Below, piece by piece: positions 12,951 to 23,923 of a stretch of 40,761 nucleotides of DNA. The position numbers and the translations under genes are program-made. The stretch's first letter is position 1, and each line of letters begins with the position of its first letter. Origin of the DNA: Liolophura sinensis (Eukaryota; Mollusca; Polyplacophora; Chitonida; Chitonidae). Below the pieces are notes generated by a model. The model saw nothing but the letters and a program-made list of their open reading frames with translations. It did not search any database and had not been told where the DNA came from. Location: positions 1 through 40,761 of the forward strand of contig NW_027018329.1 in assembly GCF_032854445.1 (NCBI RefSeq). The letters are read 5' to 3'.

Positions 12951-14885
12951 TTTTTCAACAGCTGGAGATGCCTGGCCCAATTGCGCATCTTTTGGCACCT
13001 TATTGATGTGGTCAGTGTTCAATTGTACTTTTTACAGCGGACTGTATCAAGTACCTTGTGTTTTTTTATATACAAATGGTGTGGTTTTTCTACATGTAGA
13101 TAAAGACATTGAGTTTGTCTTCGACTTAGAAGTAAGACATTTGCTGGGTGAGTTAAATGGGCTTGCCCAAAGATTTGGACGTCGTCTGGGCTACCGAAGG
13201 GCACATAACTTATAATGAAAAGTTGAATATAGTAATGACCAGTCGCGATTGTACATAGTTAATGTAGCCGATTTCAATTCGCAAAAGACCAGGCAAAAAT
13301 CCAAAAGTGGAAAAACTGTTCCAATGCTGCTGGTAAGAGGCTAATCCGACGTATTTTTTTGACGAGAAATCGAATGGTGCAAACTGCGTTGCTCTCCGAC
13401 CAATACTTTTGGCTGTAGCCACAAATGAATAATCATTGATGTCAAGATCACGTGCCCAGCAACGGCTCTACTCCATGGAAACCAGGAAATTTGCAATTTT
13501 TCAACAGCTGGAGATGCCTGGCCCAATTGCGCATCTTTTGGCACCTTATTAATGTGGGTCAGTGTTCAATTGTACTTTTTACAGCGGACTGTATCAAGTA
13601 CCTTGTGTTTTTTTTTATATACAAATGGTGTGGTTTTTCTACATGTAGATAAAGACATTGAGTTTGTCTTCGACTTAGAAGTAAGACATTTGCTGGTGAG
13701 TTAAATGGGCTTGGCCCAAAGATTTGACGTCGTCTGGGCTACCGAAGGGCACATAACTTATAATGAAAAGTTGAATATAGTAATGACCAGTCGCGATTGT
13801 ACATAGTTAATGTAGCCGAATTCAGTTAGGAAAAAGACCAAGCAAAAATCCAAAGTAGAAAAACTGTTCCAATGCTGCTGGTAAGAGGCTAATCCGACGT
13901 ATTTTTTAACGAGAAATCGAATGGTGCAAACCGCGTTGCTCTCCGACCAATACTTTTGGCTGTAGCCACAAATGAATAATCATTGATGTCAAGATCACGT
14001 GCCCAGCAACGGCTCTTACTCCATGGAAACCAAGGAAATTTGCAATTTTTCAACAGCTGGGATGCCTGGCCCAATTGCGCATCTTTTGGCACCTTATTGA
14101 TGTGGGTCAGTGTTCAATTGTACTTTTTACAGCGGACTGTATCAAGTACCTTGTGTTTTTTTTATATACAAATGGTGTGGTTTTTCTACATGTAGATAAA
14201 GACATTGAGTTTGTCTTCGACTTAGAAGTAAGACAACTGCTGGGTGAGTTAAATGGGCTTGGCCCAAAGATTTGACGTCGTCTGGTCTACCGAAGGGCAC
14301 ATAACTTATAATGAAAAGTTGAATATAGTAATGACCAGTCGCGATTGTACATAGTTAATGTAGCCGATTTCAATTCGCAAAAAGACCAGGCAAAAATCCA
14401 AAAGTGGAAAAACTGTTCCAATGCTGCTGGTAAGAGGCTAATCCGACGTATTTTTTTGACGAGAAATCGAATGGTGCAAACCGCGTTGCTCTCCGACCAA
14501 TACTTTTGGCTGTAGCCACAAATGAATAATCATTGATGTCAAGATCACGTGCCCAGCAACGGCTCTTACTCCATGGAAACCAAGGAAATTTGCAATTTTT
14601 CAACAGCTGGAGATGCCTGGCCCAATTGCGCATCTTTTGGCACCTTATTGATGTGGGTCAGTGTTCAATTGTACTTTTTACAGCGGACTGTATCAAGTAC
14701 CTTGTGTTTTTTTTATATACAAATGGTGTGGTTTTTCTACATGTAGATAAAGACATTGAGTTTGTCTTCGACTTAGAAGTAAGACATTTGCTGGGTGAGT
14801 TAAATGGGCTTGCCCAAAGATTTGACGTTGTCTGGGCTACCGAAGGGCACATAACTTATAATGAAAAGTTGAATATAGTAATGAC
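12940..14885. other. Second segment enriched in private indels (M24-M28)
   Basis: Examples are the TTTGCAA duplication near 12944, GATGTGGTCAG near 13006, GCTTGCCCAAAGATTTGGACG near 13162, GCTCTACTCC near 13466, GCTGGGATGCC near 14058, GCTTGCCC near 14810 and ATGACAGTCG near 14882. They are mostly single-base and private. The segment ends abruptly; M33 onward is clean. Confidence 0.7.
13751..14298. repeat. GAATTC-class monomer M26
   Basis: GCCGAATTCAGTTAG replaces GCCGATTTCAATT near the monomer start (GAATTC at 13818-13823). It is accompanied by AGTAGAAAAAC, TTTTTTAACGAG, ACAACTGCTGGG and TCTGGTCTACC. The same linked set recurs in M53, M61, M66 and M71, so this is a true subfamily. M26 also has private changes, such as AGTTAGG and GACCAAGC. 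Confidence 0.88.
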
Positions 14886-16498
14886 AGTCGCGATTGTACA
14901 TAGTTAATGTAGCCGATTTCAATTCGCAAAAAGACCAGGCAAAAATCCAAAAGTGGAAAAACTGTTCCAATGCTGCTGGTAAGAGGCTAATCCGACGTAT
15001 TTTTTGACGAGAAATCGAATGGTGCAAACCGCGTTGCTCTCCGACCAACACTTTTGGCTGTAGCCACAAATGAATAATCATTGATGTCAAGATCACGTGC
15101 CCAGCAACTGCTCTTACTCCATGGAAACCAAGGAAATTTGCAATTTTTCAACAGCTGGAGATGCCTGGCCCAACTGCGCATCTTTTGGCACCTTATTGAT
15201 GTTAGTCAGTGTTCAATTGTACTTTTTACAGCGGACTGTATCAAGTACCTTGTGTTTTTTTTATATACAAATGGTGTGGTTTTTCTACATGTAGATCAAG
15301 ACATTGAGTTCGTCTTCGACTTAGAAGTAAGACATTTGCTGGGTGAGTTAAATGGGCTTGGCCCAAAGATTTGACGTCGTCTGGGCTACCGAAGGGCACA
15401 TAACTTATAATGAAAAGTTGAATATAGTAATGACCAGTCGCGATTGTACATAGTTAATGTAGCCGATTTCAATTAGAAAAAATACCTGGCAAAAATCCAA
15501 AAGTGGAAAAACTGTTCCAATGCTGCAGGTAAGAGACTAATCCGACGTATTTTTTGACGAGAAATCGAATGGTGCAAACCACGTTGCTCTCCGACCAATA
15601 CTTGGGCTGTAGCCACAAATGAATAATCATTGATTTCAAGATCACATGCCCAGCAACGGCTCTTACTCCATGGAAACCAAGGAAATTTGCAATTTTTCAA
15701 CAGCTGGAGATGCCTGGCCCAATTGCGCATCTTTTGGCACCTTATTGATGTGGGTCAGTGTTCAATTGTACTTTTTACAGCGGACTGTATCAAGTACCTT
15801 GTGTTTTTTTTATATACAAATGGTGTGGTTTTTCTACATGTAGATAAAGACATTGAGTTTGTCTTCGACTTAGAAGAGTAAGACAACTGCTGGGTGAGTT
15901 AAATGGGCTTGGCCCAAAGATTTGACGTCGTCTGGGCTACCGAAGGGCACATAACTTATAATGAAAAGTTGAATATAGTAATGACCAGTCGCGATTGTAC
16001 ATAGTTAATGTAGCCGATTTCAATTCGCAAAAAGACCAGGCAAAAATCCAAAAGTGGAAAAACTGTTCCAATGCTGCTGGTAAGAGGCTAATCCGACGTA
16101 TTTTTTGACGAGAAATCGAATGGTGCAAACCGCGTTGCTCTCCGACCAATACTTTTGGCTGTAGCCACAAATGAATAATCATTGATGTCAAGATCACGTG
16201 CCCAGCAACGGCTCTTACTCCATGGAAACCAAGGAAATTTGCAATTTTTCAACAGCTGGAGATGCCTGGCCCAATTGCGCATCTTTTGGCACCTTATTGA
16301 TGTGGGTCAGTGTTCAATTGTACTTTTTACAGCGGACTGTATCAAGTACCTTGTGTTTTTTTTATATACAAATGGTGTGGTTTTTCTACATGTAGATAAA
16401 GACATTGAGTTTGTCTTCGACTTAGAAGTAAGACAACTGCTGGGTGAGTTAAATGGGCTTTGCCCAAAGATTTGACGTCGTCTGGGCTACCGAAGGGC

Positions 16499-16911
16499 AC
16501 ATAACTTATAATGAAAAGTTGAATATAGTAATGACCAGTCGCGATTGTACATAGTTAATGTAGCCGATTTCAATTAGACAAAATACCAGGCAAAAATCCA
16601 AAAGTGGAAAAACTGTTCCAGTGCTGCTGGTAAGAGGCTAATCCGACGTATTTTTTGACGAGAAATCGAATGGTGCAAACGGCGTTGCTCTCCGACCAAT
16701 ACTTTTGGCTGTAGCCACAAATGAATAATCATTGATGTCAAGATCACGTGCCCAGCAACGGCCCTTACTCCATGGAAACCAAGGAAATTTGCAATTTTTC
16801 AACAGCTGGAGATGCCTGGCCCAATTGCGCATCTTTTGGCACCTTATTGATGTGGGTCAGTGTTCAATTGCTTGGCCCAAAGATTTGACGTCGTCTGGGC
16901 TACCGAAGGGC
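16499..16911. repeat. Short monomer M31 (413 bp), 137-bp internal deletion
   Basis: CAATTG is joined directly to CTTGGCCC at 16870/16871, removing the 137 bp that correspond to 18934-19070 in M35. The lost part holds the T-run, the CTACATGTAG palindrome and the variable CATTTGCTGGG site. The front half (AGACAAAATACC, CCAGTGCTG, CAAACGGCG) matches M37, while CAACGGCCCTTAC and the deletion match M38. M31 thus looks like a recombinant of two neighbouring positions of the seven-monomer unit, with the switch between about 16681 and 16762. Confidence 0.92.
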
Positions 16912-17115
16912 ACATAACTTATAATGAAAAGTTGAATATAGTAATGACCAGTCGCGATTGTACATAGTTAATGTAGCCGATTTCAATTAGACAAAATACC
17001 AGGCAAAAATCCAAAAGTGGAAAAACTGTTCCAGTGCTGATGGTAAGAGGCTAATCCGACGTATTTTTTGACGAGAAATCGAATGGTGCAAACCACGTTC
17101 TTCTCCGACCAATAC

Positions 17116-17133
17116 TTGTGGCTGTAGCCACAA
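17116..17133. other. Perfect 8-bp-arm dyad in M32
   Basis: Perfect form in position 1 of the seven-monomer unit. The second dyad is altered here (AAGGAATATTCATT). Confidence 0.75.
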
Positions 17134-18765
17134 AGGAATATTCATTGATGTCAAGATCACGTGCCCAGCAACGGCTCTTACTCCATGGAAACCAAGGAAA
17201 TTTGCAACTTTTCAACAGCTGGAGATGCCTGACCCAATTGCGCATCTTTTGGCACCTTATTGATGTGGGTCAGTGTTCAATTGTACTTTTTACAGCGGAC
17301 TGTATCAAGTACCTTGTGTTTTTTTTTATATACAAATGGTGTGGTTTTTCTACATGTAGATAAAGACATTGAGTTTGTCTTCGACTTAGAAGTAAGACAA
17401 CTGCTGGGTGAGTTAAATGGGCTTGGCCCAAAGATTTGACGTCGTCTGGTCTACCGAAGGGCACATAACTTATAATGAAAAGTTGAATATAGTAATGACC
17501 AGTCGCGATTGTACATAGTTAATGTAGCCGATTTCAATTCGCAAAAAGACCAGGCAAAAATCCAAAAGTGGAAAAACTGTTCCAATGCTGCTGGTAAGAG
17601 GCTAATCCGACGTGTTTTTTGACGAGAAATCGAATGGTGCAAACCGCGTTGCTCTCCGACCAATACTTTTGGCTGTAGCCACAAATGAATAATCATTGAT
17701 GTCAAGATCACGTGCCCAGCAACGGCTCTTACTCCATGGAAACCAAGGAAATTTGCAATTTTTCAACAGCTGGAGATGCCTGGCCCAATTGCGCATCTTT
17801 TGGCACCTTATTGATGTGGGTCAGTGTTCAATTGTACTTTTTACAGCGGACTGTATCAAGTACCTTGTGTTTTTTTTATATACAAATGGTGTGGTTTTTC
17901 TACATGTAGATAAAGACATTGAGTTTGTCTTCGACTTAGAAGTAAGACATTTGCTGGGTGAGTTAAATGGGCTTGGCCCAAAGATTTGACGTCGTCTGGG
18001 CTACCGAAGGGCACATAACTTATAATGAAAAGTTGAATATAGTAATGACCAGTCGCGATTGTACATAGTTAATGTAGCCGATTTCAATTAGAAAAAATAC
18101 CAGGCAAAGTCCAAAAGTGGAAAAACTGTTCCAATGCTGCTGGTAAGAGGCTAATCCGACGTATTTTTTGACGAGAAATCGAATGGTGCAAACCGCGTTG
18201 CTCTCCGACCAATACTTTTGGCTGTAGCCACAAATGAATAATCATTGATGTCAAGATCACGTGCCCAGCAACGGCTCTTACTCCATGGAAACCAAGGAAA
18301 TTTGCAATTTTTCAACAGCTGGAGATGCCTGGCCCAATTGCGCATCTTTTGGCACCTTATTGATGTGGGTCAGTGTTCAATTGTACTTTTTACAGCGGAC
18401 TGTATCAAGTACCTTGTGTTTTTTTTATATACAAATGGTGTGGTTTTTCTACATGTAGATAAAGACATTGAGTTTGTCTTCGACTTAGAAGGAAGACATT
18501 TGCTGGGTGAGTTAAATGGGCTTGGCCCAAAGATTTGACGTCGTCTGGGCTACCGAAGGGCACATAACTTATAATGAAAAGTTGAATATAGTAATGACCA
18601 GTCGCGATTGTACATAGTTAATGTAGCCGATTTCAATTCGCAAAAAGACCAGGCAAAAATCCAAAAGTGGAAAAACTGTTCCAATGCTGCTGGTAAGAGG
18701 CTAATCCGACGTATTTTTTGACGAGAAATCGAATGGTGCAAACCGCGTTGCTCTCCGACCAATAC

Positions 18766-18796
18766 TTTTGGCTGTAGCCACAAATGAATAATCATT
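18766..18796. other. Dyad symmetry cluster, reference copy in M35
   Basis: TTTTGGCT-GT-AGCCACAA is an inverted repeat with 8-bp arms, a 2-bp spacer and one mismatch (18768). It overlaps by one base a second inverted repeat, AATGA-ATAA-TCATT, at 18783-18796. The palindromes CACGTG and CCATGG follow within 45 bp. Nearly every monomer has this cluster at the same place. Short dyads can extrude as hairpins or cruciforms; whether these do is not shown by sequence. Confidence 0.75.
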
Positions 18797-18805
18797 GATG
18801 TCAAG

Positions 18806-18813
18806 ATCACGTG
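18806..18813. other. ATCACGTG box, reference copy in M35
   Basis: One ATCACGTG lies at the same place in almost every monomer; M29 has ATCACATG. It contains the CACGTG palindrome recognised by many basic helix-loop-helix proteins, and it fits RTCACRTG, the CDEI element of budding yeast centromeres. Binding in this organism is unknown and an 8-bp match proves nothing on its own. Confidence 0.4.
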
Positions 18814-20211
18814 CCCAGCAACGGCTCTTACTCCATGGAAACCAAGGAAATTTGCAATTTTTCAACAGCTGGAGATGCCTGGCCCAATTGCGCATCTTTT
18901 GGCACCTTATTGATGTGGGTCAGTGTTCAATTGTACTTTTTACAGCGGACTGTATCAAGTACCTTGTGTTTTTTTTATATACAAATGGTGTGGTTTTTCT
19001 ACATGTAGATAAAGACATTGAGTTTGTCTTCGACTTAGAAGTAAGACATTTGCTGGGTGAGTTAAATGGGCTTGGCCCAAAGATTTGACGTCGTCTGGGC
19101 TACCGAAGGGCACATAACTTATAATGAAAAGTTGAATATAGTAATGACCAGTCGCGATTGTACATAGTTAATGTAGCCGATTTCAATTCGCAAAAAGACC
19201 AGGCAAAAATCCAAAAGTGGAAAAACTGTTCCAATGCTGCTGGTAAGAGGCTAATCCGACGTATTTTTTGACGAGAAATCGAATGGTGCAAACCGCGTTG
19301 CTCTCCGACCAACACTTTTGGCTGTAGCCACAAATGAATAATCATTGATGTCAAGATCACGTGCCCAGCAACTGCTCTTACTCCATGGAAACCAAGGAAA
19401 TTTGCAATTTTTCAACAGCTGGAGATGCCTGGCCCAATTGCGCATCTTTTGGCACCTTATTGATGTGGGTCAGTGTTCAATTGTACTTTTTACAGCGGAC
19501 TGTATCAAGTACCTTGTGTTTTTTTTATATACAAATGGTGTGGTTTTTCTACATGTAGATCAAGACATTGAGTTTGTCTTTGACTTAGAAGTAAGACAAC
19601 TGCTGGGTGAGTTAAATGGGCTTTGCGCAAAGATTTGACGTCGTCTGGGCTACCGAAGGGCACATAACTTATAATGAAAAGTTGAATATAGTAATGACCA
19701 GTCGCGATTGTACATAGTTAATGTAGCCGATTTCAATTAGACAAAATACCAGGCAAAAATCCAAAAGTGGAAAAACTGTTCCAGTGCTGCTGGTAAGAGG
19801 CTAATCCGACGTATTTTTTGACGAGAAATCGAATGGTGCAAACGGCGTTGCTCTCCGACCAATACTTTTGGCTGTAGCCACAAATGAATAATCATTGATG
19901 TCAAGATCACGTGCCCAGCAACGGCTCTTACTCCATGGAAACCAAGGAAATTTGCAATTTTTCAACAGCTGGGGATGCCTGGCCCAATTGCGCATCTTTT
20001 GGCACCTTATTGATGTGGGTCAGTGTTCAATTGTACTTTTTACAGCGGACTGTATCAAGTACCTTGTGTTTTTTTTATATACAAATGGTGTGGTTTTTCT
20101 ACATGTAGATAAAGACATTGAGTTTGTCTTCGACTTAGAAGTAAGACATTTGCTGGGTGAGTTAAATGGGCTTGGCCCAAAGATTTGACGTCGTCTGGGC
20201 TACCGAAGGCC

Positions 20212-20623
20212 ACATAACTTATAATAAAAAGTTGAATATAGTAATGACCAGTCGCGATTGTACATAGTTAATGTAGCCGATTTCAATTGGCAAAAAGACC
20301 AGGCAAAGTCCAAAAGTGGAAAAACTGTTCCAATGCTGCTGGTAAGAGGCTAATCCGACGTATTTTTTGACGAGAAATCGAATGCTGCAAACCGCGTTGC
20401 TCTCCGACCAATACTTTTGGCTGTAGCCACAAATGAATAATCATTGATGTCAAGATCACGTGCCCAGCAACGGCCCTTACTCCATGGAAACCAAGGAAAT
20501 TTGCAATTTTTCAACAGCTGGAGATGCCTGGCCCAATTGCGCATCTTTTGGCACCTTATTGATGTGGGTCAGTGTTCAATTGCTTGGCCCAAAGATTTGA
20601 CGTCGTCTGGGCTACCGAAGGGC
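20212..20623. repeat. Short monomer M38 (412 bp), 137-bp internal deletion
   Basis: The junction is at 20582/20583 and is identical to those of M31 and M45. The extra missing base relative to M31 comes from GGCAAAGTCC, where M31 has GGCAAAAATCC. M38 is the seventh and last position of the seven-monomer unit. It has a private GAATAAAAAG-type change just after its start (ATAATAAAAAG against ATAATGAAAAG). Confidence 0.93.
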
Positions 20624-20827
20624 ACATAACTTATAATGAAAAGTTGAATATAGTAATGACCAGTCGCGATTGTACATAGTTAATGTAGCCGATTTCAATT
20701 AGACAAAATACCAGGCAAAAATCCAAAAGTGGAAAAACTGTTCCAGTGCTGATGGTAAGAGGCTAATCCGACGTATTTTTTGACGAGAAATCGAATGGTG
20801 CAAACCACGTTCTTCTCCGACCAATAC

Positions 20828-20845
20828 TTGTGGCTGTAGCCACAA
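20828..20845. other. Perfect 8-bp-arm dyad in M39
   Basis: Perfect form in position 1 of copy 2. It is followed by AATGAATATTCATT, itself a complete 14-bp palindrome, so here both dyads are perfect. Confidence 0.75.
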
Positions 20846-23800
20846 ATGAATATTCATTGATGTCAAGATCACGTGCCCAGCAACGGCTCTTACTCCATGG
20901 AAACCAAGGAAATTTGCAACTTTTCAACAGCTGGAGATGCCTGACCCAATTGCGCATCTTTTGGCACCTTATTGATGTGGGTCAGTGTTCAATTGTACTT
21001 TTTACAGCGGACTGTATCAAGTACCTTGTGTTTTTTTTTATATACAAATGGTGTGGTTTTTCTACATGTAGATAAAGACATTGAGTTTGTCTTCGACTTA
21101 GAAGTAAGACAACTGCTGGGTGAGTTAAATGGGCTTGGCCCAAAGATTTGACGTCGTCTAGTCTACCGAAGGGCACATAACTTATAATGAAAAGTTGAAT
21201 ATAGTAATGACCAGTCGCGATTGTACATAGTTAATGTAGCCGATTTCAATTCGCAAAAAGACCAGGCAAAAATCCAAAAGTGGAAAAACTGCTCCAATGC
21301 TGCTGGTAAGAGGCTAATCCGACGTGTTTTTTGACGAGAAATCGAATGGTGCAAACCGCGTTGCTCTCCGACCAATACTTTTGGCTGTAGCCACAAATGA
21401 ATAATCATTGATGTCAAGATCACGTGCCCAGCAACGGCTCTTACTCCATGGAAACCAAGGAAATTTGCAATTTTTCAACAGCTGGAGATGCCTGGCCCAA
21501 TTGCGCATCTTTTGGCACCTTATTGATGTGGGTCAGTGTTCAATTGTACTTTTTACAGCGGACTGTATCAAGTACCTTGTGTTTTTTTTATATACAAATG
21601 GTGTGGTTTTTCTACATGTAGATAAAGACATTGAGTTTGTCTTCGACTTAGAAGTAAGACATTTGCTGGGTGAGTTAAATGGGCTTGGCCCAAAGATTTG
21701 ACGTCGTCTGGGCTACCGAAGGGCACATAACTTATAATGAAAAGTTGAATATAGTAATGACCAGTCGCGATTGTACATAGTTAATGTAGCCGATTTCAAT
21801 TAGAAAAAATACCAGGCAAAGTCCAAAAGTGGAAAAACTGTTCCAATGCTGCTGGTAAGAGGCTAATCCGACGTATTTTTTGACGAGAAATCGAATGGTG
21901 CAAACCGCGTTGCTCTCCGACCAATACTTTTGGCTGTAGCCACAAATGAATAATCATTGATGTCAAGATCACGTGCCCAGCAACGGCTCTTACTCCATGG
22001 AAACCAAGGAAATTTGCAATTTTTCAACAGCTGGAGATGCCTGGCCCAATTGCGCATCTTTTGGCACCTTATTGATGTGGGTCAGTGTTCAATTGTACTT
22101 TTTACAGCGGACTGTATCAAGTACCTTGTGTTTTTTTTATATACAAATGGTGTGGTTTTTCTACATGTAGATAAAGACATTGAGTTTGTCTTCGACTTAG
22201 AAGGAAGACATTTGCTGGGTGAGTTAAATGGGCTTGGCCCAAAGATTTGACGTCGTCTGGGCTACCGAAGGGCACATAACTTATAATGAAAAGTTGAATA
22301 TAGTAATGACCAGTCGCGATTGTACATAGTTAATGTAGCCGATTTCAATTAGCAAAAAGACCAGGCAAAAATCCAAAAGTGGAAAAACTGTTCCAATGCT
22401 GCTGGTAAGAGGCTAATCCGACGTATTTTTTGACGAGAAATCGAATGGTGCAAACCGCGTTGCTCTCCGACCAATACTTTTGGCTGTAGCCACAAATGAA
22501 TAATCATTGATGTCAAGATCACGTGCCCAGCAACGGCTCTTACTCCATGGAAACCAAGGAAATTTGCAATTTTTCAACAGCTGGAGATGCCTGGCCCAAT
22601 TGCGCATCTTTTGGCACCTTATTGATGTGGGTCAGTGTTCAATTGTACTTTTTACAGCGGACTGTATCAAGTACCTTGTGTTTTTTTTATATACAAATGG
22701 TGTGGTTTTTCTACATGTAGATAAAGACATTGAGTTTGTCTTCGACTTAGAAGTAAGACATTTGCTGGGTGAGTTAAATGGGCTTGGCCCAAAGATTTGA
22801 CGTCGTCTGGGCTACCGAAGGGCACATAACTTATAATGAAAAGTTGAATATAGTAATGACCAGTCGCGATTGTACATAGTTAATGTAGCCGATTTCAATT
22901 CGCAAAAAGACCAGGCAAAAATCCAAAAGTGGAAAAACTGTTCCAATGCTGCTGGTAAGAGGCTAATCCGACGTATTTTTTGACGAGAAATCGAATGGTG
23001 CAAACCGCGTTGCTCTCCGACCAACACTTTTGGCTGTAGCCACAAATGAATAATCATTGATGTCAAGATCACGTGCCCAGCAACTGCTCTTACTCCATGG
23101 AAACCAAGGAAATTTGCAATTTTTCAACAGCTGGAGATGCCTGGCCCAATTGCGCATCTTTTGGCACCTTATTGATGTGGGTCAGTGTTCAATTGTACTT
23201 TTTACAGCGGACTGTATCAAGTACCTTGTGTTTTTTTTATATACAAATGGTGTGGTTTTTCTACATGTAGATCAAGACATTGAGTTTGTCTTCGACTTAG
23301 AAGTAAGACATTTGCTGGGTGAGTTAAATGGGCTTGGCCCAAAGATTTGACGTCGTCTGGGCTACCGAAGGGCACATAACTTATAATGAAAAGTTGAATA
23401 TAGTAATGACCAGTCGCGATTGTACATAGTTAATGTAGCCGATGTCAATTAGAAAAAATACCTGGCAAAAATCCAAAAGTGGAAAAACTGTTCCAATGCT
23501 GCTGGTAAGAGACTAATCCGACGTATTTTTTGACGAGAAATCGAATGGTGCAAACGGCGTTGCTCTCCGACCAATACTTTTGGCTGTAGCCACAAATGAA
23601 TAATCATTGATGTCAAGATCACGTGCCCAGCAACGGCTCTTACTCCATGGAAACCAAGGAAATTTGCAATTTTTCAACAACTGGGGATGCCTGGCCCAAT
23701 TGCGCATCTTTTGGCACCTTATTGATGTGGGTCAGTGTTCAATTGTACTTTTTACAGCGGACTGTATCAAGTACCTTGTGTTTTTTTTATATACAAATGG

Positions 23801-23923
23801 TGTGGTTTTTCTACATGTAGATAAAGACATTGAGTTTGTCTTCGACTTAGAAGTAAGACATTTGCTGGGTGAGTTAAATGGGCTTGGCCCAAAGATTTGA
23901 CGTCGTCTGGGCTACCGAAGGGC

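Larger units (their letters stand above)
12648..16498. repeat. Middle block, monomers M24-M30, heterogeneous
   Basis: Monomers start at 12648, 13203, 13751, 14299, 14849, 15398 and 15949. No repeated multi-monomer order is visible inside the block, but several members match monomers elsewhere. M26 is of the GAATTC class seen again at M53, M61, M66 and M71. M28 carries CAACACTTTT, CAACTGCTC and AGATCAAG as in M36 and M43. M29 begins like M44 (AATACCTGGC, AAGAGACTAATC). The end of M30 (GGGCTTTGCCC) leading into M31 matches M36 into M37. The block therefore looks like the diverged parental material of the seven-monomer unit to its right. Confidence 0.85.
18562..19111. repeat. Reference monomer M35 (550 bp) with landmarks
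   Basis: M35 carries the majority base at most variable sites, so it serves as a map. Landmarks: variable block after TTTCAATT at 18635-18650; imperfect dyad 18766-18783; second dyad 18783-18796; ATCACGTG at 18806-18813; CCATGG at 18833-18838; CAGCTG at 18866-18871; CAATTG at 18885-18890 and 18928-18933; run of eight T followed by ATATAC from 18969; palindrome CTACATGTAG at 18999-19008; variable site CATTTGCTGGG near 19047; hairpin TGGGC-TTG-GCCCA at 19067-19079; GACGTC at 19087-19092. The part missing from the short monomers corresponds to 18934-19070. I see no internal sub-repeat that would explain the 550-bp length as an amplified shorter unit. Confidence 0.93.
16912..20623. repeat. Seven-monomer higher-order repeat, copy 1 (M32-M38), 3,712 bp
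   Basis: Monomers start at 16912, 17463, 18013, 18562, 19112, 19662 and 20212, with lengths 551, 550, 549, 550, 550, 550 and 412. The next seven monomers have the same lengths in the same order. Position marks: M32 GTGCTGATGG, GAATATTCATT and GCAACTTTTC; M33 GACGTGTTTTTTG; M34 GGCAAAGTCC and TAGAAGGAAG; M36 CAACTGCTC and AGATCAAG; M37 CAAACGGCG and CTGGGGATG; M38 CAATTGGCAAAA, GAATGCTGC and the 137-bp deletion. Outside one patch (19581-19800) I saw only a handful of differences from copy 2. Confidence 0.93.

Noticed and set aside
18701-18895. Reverse-strand open frame of 64 codons present in nearly every copy
   Set aside because: Same reasoning: no recognised family, a tiny product, changes hit all codon positions, and private indels alter its ends freely.
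19067-19079. TGGGC-TTG-GCCCA hairpin read as a bacterial terminator
   Set aside because: Arms of 5 bp, no T-run after it, and no gene upstream.
18795-19088. Forward open frame of about 97 codons that recurs in most monomers
   Set aside because: It exists because monomers are nearly identical. It overlaps other open frames of similar persistence on both strands, is broken wherever a base is lost, and shows no recognisable domain. Conservation is along the whole monomer, not frame-specific.
18562-19111. CENP-B box
   Set aside because: TTCG occurs, but never with the required A and CGGG at the right spacing; the reverse form CCCG...CGAA is also absent.
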